A stretch of DNA of 16,937 bases from VRUE01 sp040901495 (GCA_040901495.1 JBBDYO010000063.1:1-16937); one strand, 5' to 3'. Numbered from the stretch's first letter, positions 5,626 through 12,659 are shown. The notes: generated by a model not told the origin, from the letters alone. Translations and numbers: made by a program.

Positions 5626-7386
5626 TCAGGGGCGAACTATCTTGAACCCGACCTGAGCCTTGGTCGAGCGGTTCCCGGCGGCATCGGTCGCGACCAAGAG
5701 GGCGCGGTACTTACCGGGGGTCAGTCCTTTTTTCCCGATCCGGCCGGAGAAGCGGTGGGAGTTGGCGCCTTTGACTGAAGCGATGGCGAAGCTGCCGACC
5801 GTTTTCGGGGCCTGGCCTTTCGCTTTGCCTTTTCCTTTGCTCTTCCCTTTGACCTTGCTGGCCTTGGCGCCTTTTTTGCCACCTTTTTTCGCAGCGGCGG
5901 GAAGGCGCTGGATCGTGACCAGCACTCGGGCGTCCTCGGAGAGGGTGTAGCTCAGCGTCGTGCCCTTCGGCGGTTTTTTGCCTTTGCCTTTCGCTTTGCC
6001 TTTGCCTTTTTTCGAAGCGGTCGCCGTCTCCGGAGGGCCTTTGCGGTTGACCGCGAACTTGCTCGGTTTCATCGAGGCCCCGCTCAGATTGGGCGGGGTG
6101 ACGTCTGGGGGGGTCGTCGTTTTCGGCAAACCAGCGTCGAAGGCCGGGTTGAACTCGTACGCGCCGCTGTCGCAGGCCGGTCCCGAGGGGCGCGTTGCAC
6201 CGCGCTGGTCCGTCGACAGCGGGGTCCCGCCGATCAGCGAGCAACCACCGAGGCCACCCGCGTCAATCGCCGGGCTGCCGGCGGCAAGGGCGTGGGTCGG
6301 CGTCGGCCCGCCGTTGTTCGACAGTGGCCCGACCGCCACTGTCGTGTTCGGGTGATCGTTCGGATTAGTGAAGTCGCAGCTGCTGCCTGCCTCGAAGTTG
6401 AATCCCTGGCTGGTCAGGGCTGCGCCGCCGCCGGTTTTGCAGTTCGTCCCCGTGCCGAAGAGCGTGTTGCCCGAGATCACGTTGCCTTTGAGCGTCCAAC
6501 CGCTGAGCGGGCCGCGCCTCAGGACGGATTCGTTCGGGCCTGGAATGTTGGCGACGATCGTGTTGTAGGAGAAGTTCGCTTTGCCCGTGTTGTCGAGGAT
6601 TATGGGACCCAGTGAGCTGTTGCCGCTGATCGTGCTGTTTCTGATCTCGGCCGTGGTTGGCGAGCCTTCGATTCCAATTGCGGCCGGCGCACCACCTTCG
6701 ATGGCGTTGTTGACGATCGCGCTCCGTTCGACGATGAGGTCGGTTTCGGTGCCGACCTGAACCGTCGCGCCACTACCGCCGGCGGTGCTGCTGTTGCCGG
6801 CAACCGTGCTTTCGATCAAGGAGAGTTTGCTGCCGGCGCTGGCAAATGCCTGCACGATGGCATGGTTGCCGCCGGATCCGATGTTGTTGAGGACCGCAAC
6901 CCGAGTCATCGTGAGCGAGCTGGCGCCGCTGCCGGCGTTGAGGACCACACCACCATCGGCTTTCGTCACGCCTTGCAGGGTCAGGTCGCGAGCCTCGGCG
7001 GTGACCGGAGTCCCGGTGCTGGGCATGTAGAGCAGGTGGGTGATGGTGTTCCCGCCTTTGCCGTCGATGATCGTTGACCCCATCCCGGCGCCCTGGATCG
7101 TCATCGAGCTCTCGATCTGGACCCACCCAATGTCCAACAGGTTGTAGGTGCCCGCCGGAACGGTGATCGTGTCGGTGCCTGCCAGGGCGTTGGCGGCAGT
7201 GATCGCCTCGCGCAGGGTGCAGTCGCTTGGCGGTGCGCAGAGGGCGGGGTTGTTGGCGTGGTCGGCGGTCGTGTTGACGGTGAAGTCCGCCGTTGCCGGA
7301 GCGGTTCCGATCGCCATTGCCGCAACGACAGATGCGATGCCGAGGCCGCCGCGAATTTGCTTGGATCTGAGAATGACTTTCCGCAC
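5626..7386 (-). CDS. Secreted CSLREA / choice-of-anchor Q beta-helix protein with Lys-Gly-rich linkers
   Basis: A protein of 586 residues with a basic N-terminus, a hydrophobic stretch (13-27) and an APATA cleavage site near residue 33, so it is exported. Mature DFTVNTTADH followed by CTLREAITAANAL (56-68) is the CSLREA domain. Residues 85-340 hold repeated short beta strands rich in N, G, S and T (for example STISGNSS), typical of a right-handed parallel beta helix. SNNGGPTPTHALAAGSPAID and DQRGATRPSGPACDSGAYEF (ending near 413) form the choice-of-anchor Q element. The C-terminus resembles an Ig-like sheet (474-496 and 529-586) interrupted by Lys/Gly/Ala-rich tracts at 457-473 and 497-528. 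The role is probably cell-surface or extracellular binding, but no ligand can be inferred. The start used is GTG at 7386, with no clear Shine-Dalgarno site. It lies 43 bp after the P450 gene on the same strand. Confidence 0.8.
   Translation of the reverse strand: MRKVILRSKQIRGGLGIASVVAAMAIGTAPATADFTVNTTADHANNPALCAPPSDCTLREAITAANALAGTDTITVPAGTYNLLDIGWVQIESSMTIQGAGMGSTIIDGKGGNTITHLLYMPSTGTPVTAEARDLTLQGVTKADGGVVLNAGSGASSLTMTRVAVLNNIGSGGNHAIVQAFASAGSKLSLIESTVAGNSSTAGGSGATVQVGTETDLIVERSAIVNNAIEGGAPAAIGIEGSPTTAEIRNSTISGNSSLGPIILDNTGKANFSYNTIVANIPGPNESVLRRGPLSGWTLKGNVISGNTLFGTGTNCKTGGGAALTSQGFNFEAGSSCDFTNPNDHPNTTVAVGPLSNNGGPTPTHALAAGSPAIDAGGLGGCSLIGGTPLSTDQRGATRPSGPACDSGAYEFNPAFDAGLPKTTTPPDVTPPNLSGASMKPSKFAVNRKGPPETATASKKGKGKAKGKGKKPPKGTTLSYTLSEDARVLVTIQRLPAAAKKGGKKGAKASKVKGKSKGKGKAKGQAPKTVGSFAIASVKGANSHRFSGRIGKKGLTPGKYRALLVATDAAGNRSTKAQVGFKIVRP
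5968..6018 (-). repeat. Hexanucleotide-like coding repeat (Lys/Gly tract)
   Basis: On the plus strand, TTTGCC and TTCGCT-type hexamers are repeated in tandem (about 5976-6010). They encode alternating Lys-Gly/Lys-Ala in the beta-helix protein (residues 457-473). A second, more degenerate tract covers 5803-5898 (residues 497-528). Such arrays can change length by slippage in whole codon pairs. Confidence 0.65.
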
Positions 7387-7429
7387 CGCTTGCGAGAGAG
7401 TAGCGGCTGGTCGGTGTTTTGGCGAGTCC

Positions 7430-8785
7430 CTAAGCGCGGAGGGGGCGGTCGAGCCTGACCCGGGCGCCGTTGCCGGGCGCGAGCGTGATGTTGCGGACCT
7501 TGACCCGCTCCGGCTTCGGGTTGGGGGCGCTGAGGTCGGCCCGCTCGAGGATCGCCCGCAGCACGACTCGCATCTCGTATTCGGCGAAGGCGGCGCCGAT
7601 GCAGCGGCGAACGCCGCCGCCGAAGGGGATCCAGGAGTAGGTGTCCGTCTTGCCGTCGAGGAAGCGCTCGGGGCGGAACTCCTCCGGCTCCGGGAAGAGG
7701 TCCTCGCGGTAGTGCAGGGCGGCGATCGCCCCCATTACAAAGGTCCCCGCCGGCAGGTCGTAGCCTCCGATTTGCGCGGGCTCCGTCAGCTTGCGGGCAA
7801 CGTCGACGATCACCGGGCGAGCACGCAGCGTCTCCTTGACCGTCGCTTCCAGGTAGTCGTCCTCGCCCGCCCCGATCGAATCTCGCAGGCGCTCCAGCAC
7901 CCGCGGGGTGCGCGTCAGCCGCTCGATCGCCCAGGCCAGCCCGGTTGCGGTCGTCTCGTGCCCGGCGCCCAGCACCGTTACCAGCTCGTCGCGCAGCTCC
8001 TCGTCGCTCATCGGGCTGCCGTCGTCGTGGCGGGCATTGAGCAGCAATGAGAGCACGTCGTCGTGTCCCTCCGCGCCGGCCTTGACCTCCGCCCGCCGGA
8101 TTGCGATCTCCTCGTAGATGAACTCGTCGAGCGCCTCGCGGGCCCGGAGGAACCGCGCCCACGGGCTCCAGCGACCGAAGTTGCGGCGCAGCGGTGGGAA
8201 GGCGATGACGAGGTTGACGCGAGCACTGAACTCCTCGATCAGCCCCTCAAAGCGAGCCAGCCGCTCCTCGTCGTGGACGCCGAAGACGGCGCGCATAATC
8301 ACCGCCAGGGTGATTCGCTGTGTGTGGGGGCGCAGCGCGAACGGCTCGCCCACCGGCCAGCTCTCCATCTCCCGCAGTGTGATCTCGCGGATCAGCTCGC
8401 CGTAGTGGCGAATCTGCTCGCCGTGGAAGGGAGGGAGCAGAAGTTTGCGCTGGCGCATGTGCGGCGCCTCGTCGAGGGTCAGTACCGAGTTCGGCCCGAG
8501 CGCCGGCTCCAGCACCGTGGCGTTTGCCTCGCCCGCGTGGAAGCGGTCGGGGGACCCGGTGAAGAGCGATTTGACCAGCGCTGGGCTGGCCACGTAGACG
8601 GCTCGCCCAAAGTAGGGGAAGGAGACCGTGAAGACGTCGCCGTGGCGCCGCTGAAGGCGGATCAGGAAGCCGAGCGGATCGTGTGCGTAGCGCAGCGCCT
8701 GGACCACCGCCGGCGTCCTCGGACCAGGTGGGACAGCGGAGGAAGCGGGTCTTTCGCTCGGGTGCGGGATCGTCGCCTGCTCCAT
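7430..8785 (-). CDS. Cytochrome P450
   Basis: A protein of 451 residues with all P450 landmarks. The I-helix oxygen-activation motif is AGHETT (274-279), and the K-helix ExxR is ETLR (318-321). The PERF-type segment is FRPERF, and the heme loop is FGGGVRRCIG with the thiolate ligand Cys395. There is no N-terminal membrane anchor, so it is a soluble bacterial enzyme needing a separate reductase and ferredoxin, neither of which is in the window. Substrate and CYP family cannot be read from sequence alone. The proline-rich lead VPPGPRTP (18-25) is typical just before the first helix, which supports the ATG at 8785. It lies 57 bp after purU and 43 bp before the beta-helix gene on the same strand, so the three might be cotranscribed, though no shared pathway is evident. 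Confidence 0.92.
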   Translation of the reverse strand: MEQATIPHPSERPASSAVPPGPRTPAVVQALRYAHDPLGFLIRLQRRHGDVFTVSFPYFGRAVYVASPALVKSLFTGSPDRFHAGEANATVLEPALGPNSVLTLDEAPHMRQRKLLLPPFHGEQIRHYGELIREITLREMESWPVGEPFALRPHTQRITLAVIMRAVFGVHDEERLARFEGLIEEFSARVNLVIAFPPLRRNFGRWSPWARFLRAREALDEFIYEEIAIRRAEVKAGAEGHDDVLSLLLNARHDDGSPMSDEELRDELVTVLGAGHETTATGLAWAIERLTRTPRVLERLRDSIGAGEDDYLEATVKETLRARPVIVDVARKLTEPAQIGGYDLPAGTFVMGAIAALHYREDLFPEPEEFRPERFLDGKTDTYSWIPFGGGVRRCIGAAFAEYEMRVVLRAILERADLSAPNPKPERVKVRNITLAPGNGARVRLDRPLRA

Positions 8786-8842
8786 TGGCTGGACGATACG
8801 ACATCGACTGGCTACCTAGCCAGTTCCGTGCCGGCACGACGC

Positions 8843-9751
8843 TCAGAAGACGATCGTCCGCGCCCCGTCGAGCAGTACCCGGTCGTCGAGGTGTGCCTTG
8901 ACGGCGCGGGCGAGGACGAGGCGCTCGATGTCACGACCGATTCGCATCAGGTCCTCGATCTCGTCGCGGTGGCTGACTCGGGTCACGTCCTGGTCGATGA
9001 TCGGGCCGGCATCCAGCTCCTCGGTGACGTAGTGGGCGGTCGCGCCGATCAGCTTGACGCCGCGCTCGTGTGCGCGGGCGTAGGGGTCGGCGCCGACGAA
9101 GGCGGGCAGGAAGCTGTGGTGGATGTTGATCGCCGGCGCCCCGAGCCCTTGCAGGAACTCACCGCTGAGGACCTGCATGTAACGGGCGAGGACGAGCAGG
9201 TCGATGTCATCGAACAGCTCCAGGGCCTGTTGCTCTGCCGCGTGCCGTTCCTCGGCGTCGATCGGGAGGTGGTGGAAGGGGAGGCCGAGTGAGGTGACCT
9301 GATCGGCGTGGTCGGGGTGGTTGGAGACGACGCAGACGAGCTCGGCTTCGAGCTCGCCGCTGCGCCAGCGCCAGAGCAGGTCTGAAAGGCAGTGGTCTTC
9401 CCCCGAGACCATGATCGCCACCCGCTTGCGCTCGCTTGACTCGGCGAAGCGGTGCTCCATCTCAAACGGGCTCGCTATCTCCTCGGCGAAGCGCTCATAG
9501 AGCGCCGCGCGCTCCTCCGCCGGGGCCGGCTCGAACGCCATCCGCATGAAGAAACGCCCCTCGTGGCTCGAGTGCTGGTCGGCGTCGACGATGTTGAGAC
9601 CGGCCTCGGCGAGGAAGCCACTGACCGCGGCGATCAGGCCCGGCCGGTCCGGACAGGCGAGCAGCAAGCGCGATGTCGGATGCTCTTCGATCTGATCATG
9701 ATGGCGTGGACCACGCCCGATTGCAGGCTTTTTCCGCAAGACCCGATTCAT
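8843..9751 (-). CDS. purU: Formyltetrahydrofolate deformylase
   Basis: PurU hydrolyses 10-formyltetrahydrofolate to formate and tetrahydrofolate, balancing one-carbon pools and feeding formate to purine synthesis. The protein has 302 residues. An ACT domain begins at LLLACPDRPGLIAAVSGFLA (29-48). The C-terminal formyltransferase-type domain contains AINIHHSFLPAF (207-218) and GATAHYVTEELDAGPII (236-252), with the expected Asn209, His211 and Asp247 catalytic triad. The family usually starts a few residues before the CPDRPGL motif, whereas this protein has about 26 extra basic N-terminal residues. The only start codons available before the ACT domain are ATG 9751 and a TTG four codons later, so the extension seems real. 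Confidence 0.92.
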   Translation of the reverse strand: MNRVLRKKPAIGRGPRHHDQIEEHPTSRLLLACPDRPGLIAAVSGFLAEAGLNIVDADQHSSHEGRFFMRMAFEPAPAEERAALYERFAEEIASPFEMEHRFAESSERKRVAIMVSGEDHCLSDLLWRWRSGELEAELVCVVSNHPDHADQVTSLGLPFHHLPIDAEERHAAEQQALELFDDIDLLVLARYMQVLSGEFLQGLGAPAINIHHSFLPAFVGADPYARAHERGVKLIGATAHYVTEELDAGPIIDQDVTRVSHRDEIEDLMRIGRDIERLVLARAVKAHLDDRVLLDGARTIVF

Positions 9752-9816
9752 CGCTTCCTCGGGACGGAGCGCTTAACGCCTGAGCTTGTGGCGATTGGCG
9801 CGTGGTAAGCGGTAAG

Positions 9817-9832
9817 TGTGATCGTGATCACC
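9817..9832. promoter_or_regulatory. CRP-like palindrome before the Rpf-like gene
   Basis: TGTGA (9817-9821), six bases, TCACC (9828-9832). The inner GTGATC-GT-GATCAC (9818-9831) is a perfect palindrome. It matches the CRP/FNR-family operator layout TGTGA-N6-TCACA at nine of ten half-site positions. It ends 7 bp before the ATG at 9840, so a bound protein would sit over the ribosome-binding region or the transcription start. CRP of Mycobacterium tuberculosis is known to control rpfA. No regulator gene is present here. Confidence 0.5.
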
Positions 9833-9839
9833 CTGCGAA

Positions 9840-10352
9840 ATGCGGAATCTCGCCACGGTTCCGCGCTTGCTCACAAAACGCACATACATCGTCCCTGTCC
9901 TTGCGATCGCCATCGCGTTCCCCGCCGCGGCCCTTGCGGCGACCGATAGCGACGGCGACGCGACGCCCCGACTTGGGCTCGCCGACGCCAAGCCCGCCGC
10001 CGTCTGGTCGGTTGCCCAGCCGGTGAGGAGGTTCCACCGCGCGATCCAAAAGAGCGTGCAGAGGATTCGCGCCGAGCGGCGCCGCCAGCGCCGTGAAGTC
10101 TTTGCCACATTGCCGGCCGGTGTCTCGACGGCAACGCTCGAGGCGATTGCCCTCTGTGAGTCCGGCGGCGACCCCACCATCGTTTCCGCGGACGGCAGCT
10201 ACCGGGGCAAGTACCAGTTCTCCTTCGAAACCTGGGCCTCGGTCGGTGGCAGTGGCGATCCAGCCGCGGCGCCGGAGGCCGAGCAGGACTATCGCGCGGC
10301 CCTTCTCTATGCCAGCGCAGGCTCCAGTCCCTGGCCGGTCTGCGGCAGCTGA
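9840..10352 (+). CDS. Rpf-like transglycosylase-domain protein (secreted)
   Basis: A protein of 170 residues. The basic start and hydrophobic stretch (17-33) ending in AAALA form a signal peptide. An Arg-rich helical linker (62-86) follows, then a small lysozyme-like domain (about 95-170). ALCESGGDP (104-112) holds the catalytic Glu107 of the resuscitation-promoting-factor fold. GKYQFSFETWASVGGSGDP (123-141) and the terminal PWPVCG with Cys168, which can pair with Cys106, complete the family pattern. Rpf proteins cleave peptidoglycan and help actinobacterial cells leave dormancy. This version has no LysM or G5 domain; the Arg-rich linker may bind the wall instead. It diverges from purU across 88 bp that contain the CRP-like palindrome. 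The ATG at 9840 has no Shine-Dalgarno site. Confidence 0.85.
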   Translation: MRNLATVPRLLTKRTYIVPVLAIAIAFPAAALAATDSDGDATPRLGLADAKPAAVWSVAQPVRRFHRAIQKSVQRIRAERRRQRREVFATLPAGVSTATLEAIALCESGGDPTIVSADGSYRGKYQFSFETWASVGGSGDPAAAPEAEQDYRAALLYASAGSSPWPVCGS

Positions 10353-10374
10353 CCGGCTCGAGGCGGAGCGGCGG

Positions 10375-10632
10375 TTAGCTGTAGCGCTCTAGGTCGTGGC
10401 GGCGCTGGTCCTTGCGCTTCTCGAGGCGCCCTTGGACCAGCGACAGCCCGATCACCAAGATCGCGAAGAAGGCGATCACCCCGAAGCAGAAGAAAGTGAT
10501 CGTCTTGTCGGTCACGGGGCCGGCGAGGCCGGCGCCGTTGTCAGCGATGGCCGCCGGCGCCGCGAAGAGCAGCAGCGAGAGAGCCGCGCAGATCGCGGCG
10601 CTGACCCTGGTGCGGCGGGACGGGAACCTCAC
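10375..10632 (-). CDS. Small membrane protein of unknown function
   Basis: A protein of about 85 residues that I do not recognise. It has a basic N-terminus, a hydrophobic segment ending in AAPAAIAD (likely signal peptide or first helix), then a Gly/Ala-rich stretch. A second hydrophobic helix follows (FFCFGVIAFFAILVIGLSLV), and the C-terminus is strongly charged with repeated Arg, Lys, Asp and Glu and ends in LERYS. The predicted topology has the charged tail in the cytoplasm. The GTG at 10632 is preferred; a TTG three codons earlier (10641) is possible. It is convergent with the Rpf-like gene (22 bp between stops) and divergent from uppP. Confidence 0.6.
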   Translation of the reverse strand: MRFPSRRTRVSAAICAALSLLLFAAPAAIADNGAGLAGPVTDKTITFFCFGVIAFFAILVIGLSLVQGRLEKRKDQRRHDLERYS

Positions 10633-10714
10633 GCCCGGCAATCTAGCGCACCGCGGCGGCGCCTCGACATCGGCTCAGGGCTGTCACACGCCGCTTCCAT
10701 AGGATACCCCGCCA

Positions 10715-11557
10715 ATGTCGATCCTCGAGGCTCTACTACTGGGAATCGTCCAGGGACTGACTGAGTTCCTGCCGATCTCCTCTTCCGGACATCTGATCAT
10801 CGTCCCGTGGCTGCAGGACTACACGTTCCTGCTCGACAACCCGGAGTTCAACAAGACCTTCGACGTCGCCCTTCACGCCGGGACGCTGCTCGCCGCGATT
10901 GCCTATTTTCGCCGCGAGGTCGTCTCCCTCACGAGGGGCTTCCTGACAGCGGTGAGGGAGCGCGCGGTCGAGACCCCGGACCAGCGCCTCTCGGTGGCGA
11001 TTGCGGTCGGCACGGTCCCGGCGGTGATCGCGGGCGGGCTCGGCTCCAGCTTCATCGACGAGCACCTCGGCGCGCCGTGGATGATCGCGATCCAGCTGAT
11101 CGTCTTCGGCGTCCTGCTGCTCTACGCCGACCGGCTTCCCCAGCGCAAGGCGCTCGAGGATTCGACGCTCAAGGATGGCTGGTACATCGGGCTTGCGCAG
11201 GTCCTCGCGCTCGCCCCCGGCACCTCGCGCTCGGGCATCACGATCACGGCTGCCCGCTACCTGGGGCTGGATCGCGACGCCGCCGCTCGCTTCTCGTTCC
11301 TGCTGCTGATCCCGATCGTTGCCGGGGCGACCGCTTTCAAGGCCGCCGAGGCGATCCGCGACGGCCTGCCCGACGGGGTCGTCGGGCCGATGATAGTCGG
11401 CACGATCGCCGCCGCGATCTCCGGCTACCTGGCGATCGCGTTCCTCCTGCGCCTGGTGCGGACGACGAGCTACGGGCCCTTCGTCTACTACCGCTTCGCG
11501 GCGGGCATCGCGATCCTTTTGGTGATCGCGACCGGGCTCAGACCGCCGACTTTCTAG
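10715..11557 (+). CDS. uppP: Undecaprenyl-diphosphatase
   Basis: UppP (BacA) removes phosphate from undecaprenyl pyrophosphate, recycling the lipid carrier for peptidoglycan and other wall polymers; overexpression gives bacitracin resistance. The protein has 280 residues and many membrane segments. The N-terminal QGLTEFLPISSSGHL (13-27) contains the conserved Glu17 and the Ser-rich loop. LAPGTSRSGITI (166-177) contains the catalytic-region Arg172. FDVALHAGTL (49-58) is a third family block. Length and both motifs indicate a complete enzyme. The ATG at 10715 gives the canonical start, and the Shine-Dalgarno is poor. It lies directly upstream of the phosphate locus but is separated from it by a strong hairpin. 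Confidence 0.95.
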   Translation: MSILEALLLGIVQGLTEFLPISSSGHLIIVPWLQDYTFLLDNPEFNKTFDVALHAGTLLAAIAYFRREVVSLTRGFLTAVRERAVETPDQRLSVAIAVGTVPAVIAGGLGSSFIDEHLGAPWMIAIQLIVFGVLLLYADRLPQRKALEDSTLKDGWYIGLAQVLALAPGTSRSGITITAARYLGLDRDAAARFSFLLLIPIVAGATAFKAAEAIRDGLPDGVVGPMIVGTIAAAISGYLAIAFLLRLVRTTSYGPFVYYRFAAGIAILLVIATGLRPPTF

Positions 11558-11569
11558 TCCACAAAAAAA

Positions 11570-11598
11570 GCGAACGGCCCGGGACGGGGGCCGTTCGC
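11570..11598 (+). terminator. Strong hairpin after uppP
   Basis: GCGAACGGCCC (11570-11580) pairs perfectly with GGGCCGTTCGC (11588-11598) across the loop GGGACGG. It starts 13 bp after the uppP stop, as expected for a terminator. The stem is preceded by seven A residues (11563-11569) and not followed by T residues. In the U-tract sense it therefore suits leftward transcription better than rightward. Stem strength alone may be enough in a high-GC actinobacterium. Confidence 0.7.
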
Positions 11599-11727
11599 GC
11601 TAACGAGAGGGAGCCTCGTAAGGACTGCATTCTTGTCACGGCGGGGCTGGTCGGAGTGAACATCCAGAGAAGACTTGGATACAAAGTGGAGAAGGCGAGG
11701 CACTTCCCCAAATTGGGTACTTTGACC

Positions 11728-11744
11728 TGTGAAAATCCTGTGAA
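11728..11744 (-). promoter_or_regulatory. Pho-box-like direct repeat upstream of the response regulator
   Basis: TGTGAA at 11728-11733 and again at 11739-11744 are the reverse complement of TTCACA-N5-TTCACA. With flanks it is an 11-bp tandem repeat (CTGTGAAAATC, CTGTGAACGCA). The hexamer orientation relative to the gene is opposite to that at pstS and at the winged-helix gene. The second unit ends 38 bp before the -10 TACAAT (11783). The rest of the gap 11599-11726 contains only a short palindrome, CCCAAATTGGG (11707-11717), and nothing else recognised. Confidence 0.6.
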
Positions 11745-11782
11745 CGCAGGGGTTTCATCCCCGTTCCGTTGGCCAGTGCGCA

Positions 11783-11788
11783 TACAAT
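11783..11788 (+). promoter_or_regulatory. Probable -10 of the response regulator gene
   Basis: TACAAT, within TACAATCGA, is identical over nine bases to the tmRNA -10 region. No convincing -35 is found 16-19 bp upstream. That fits an activator-dependent promoter using the Pho-like box. Transcription would start near 11795, so the reading frame upstream of that point is not translated. Confidence 0.45.
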
Positions 11789-11807
11789 CGACGCGGTTCC
11801 AGTTGCG

Positions 11808-12641
11808 ATGGGACGCGCGTTTATCAACCATGGCGCTCTCCACTTGAACTCACAACAGACGATCAGACTCGCGGTAATCGACGACGACAGCGGCTTCATG
11901 ACCGTTCTCGGCAAGCGGACCGATACGGCCGGCTGGCAGAAGCGTGTGCTCAGCAGCGCGATCCCGCCTGAGGAGCTGGTGGCGATGAAGCTGCATGCCC
12001 TGCTGCTCAATCCAGCGGTGCTTGGCGACGAAGCCTGGGACTACCTTGAGCGGGTCTGCAGGATGCTCCCGGACCTCGGCGTGATTGTCTGCACCGGCAG
12101 CTCGACGGTGGCCCAGCGCGTCCGTGCTTTGCGCATCGGCGTTGACGACTGGATCACCAAGCCCTGCCACCCCGAAGAGGCGATGGCACGGATCGAAGCT
12201 GTGTCGCGCCGGCGCCGCCGTTCGCATCCGAACGTGGAGGTCGGCCCCCTCATGGCGGGGGAGATGGAGATTCGCGCCGACCGGTTCCAGGCCTTCGTCA
12301 ATGGCGGCAGCCTCGACCTGACCAGGCGGGAGTTCGAGCTGCTGCAGTTGCTCGCCGAGTCCAGGGGCCAGGTACTGGAGCGGGAGACGATCTACCAGCG
12401 CGTTTGGGGATACGCGATGGCGCACGGCGATCGCTCGGTCGACGTCTTCATTCGCAAGCTGCGCCAGAAGCTCGAGCGGCGCTCACCCGGCTGGGGCTAC
12501 ATCCACACGCACTTCGGCGTTGGCTACCGGTTCGATCCCGAGCCCGTGACCGACACCACCCTCCACGGTCCGGAGGCCCATATGCCCGGAGATGGCACTG
12601 GCGCCTCCCTTGAGGACCAAGAGCTCCACGTCTCCACCTGA
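11808..12641 (+). CDS. PhoB/OmpR-type response regulator with atypical receiver (Asp to Asn)
   Basis: The protein has 277 residues from the ATG at 11808. The receiver carries the acidic triad DDD (25-27), the switch Thr96 (VIVCTG) and Lys118-Pro119 (WITKP). The phosphoacceptor position in ALLLNP is Asn68 (codon AAT, 12009-12011), where PhoB has LLD. The winged-helix domain spans about 150-245, with DRSVDVFIRKLRQKL (208-222) and IHTHFGVGYRF (232-242). An acidic, Gly-rich tail of about 30 residues follows. The position directly before pstS and a Pho-like box upstream point to control of phosphate uptake. With Asn it probably cannot be phosphorylated in the standard way. Start is uncertain: the frame extends to TTG 11769, but the probable -10 lies inside that stretch. 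TTG 11844 would give the shortest lead and overlaps the stop of a five-codon mini-ORF (11830-11847). Confidence 0.88.
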   Translation: MGRAFINHGALHLNSQQTIRLAVIDDDSGFMTVLGKRTDTAGWQKRVLSSAIPPEELVAMKLHALLLNPAVLGDEAWDYLERVCRMLPDLGVIVCTGSSTVAQRVRALRIGVDDWITKPCHPEEAMARIEAVSRRRRRSHPNVEVGPLMAGEMEIRADRFQAFVNGGSLDLTRREFELLQLLAESRGQVLERETIYQRVWGYAMAHGDRSVDVFIRKLRQKLERRSPGWGYIHTHFGVGYRFDPEPVTDTTLHGPEAHMPGDGTGASLEDQELHVST

Positions 12642-12643
12642 GT

Positions 12644-12659
12644 AAAGCCCCTGGGCTTT
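12644..12659 (+). terminator. Weak hairpin after the response regulator gene
   Basis: AAAGCC (12644-12649) can pair with GGCTTT (12654-12659) with a four-base loop, immediately after the TGA at 12639-12641. T-rich sequence follows, interrupted by ACATC. It overlaps the first unit of the pstS Pho-like repeats, so it may reduce rather than block read-through into pstS. Confidence 0.35.

Noticed and set aside
10664..10705. Promoter for uppP from TCGACA and TAGGAT
   Set aside because: The spacer would be 30 bp, far outside the normal range, and no better pair was found.
11769..11807. TTG at 11769 as start of the response regulator
   Set aside because: The probable -10 TACAAT (11783-11788) lies inside this stretch and the added residues are not family-like.
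11538..11843. Minus-strand open frame of about 100 codons across the gap between uppP and the response regulator
   Set aside because: It spans the terminator hairpin, the Pho-like box and the -10, has no recognisable domain and overlaps the end of uppP. It is better explained as chance in GC-rich DNA.
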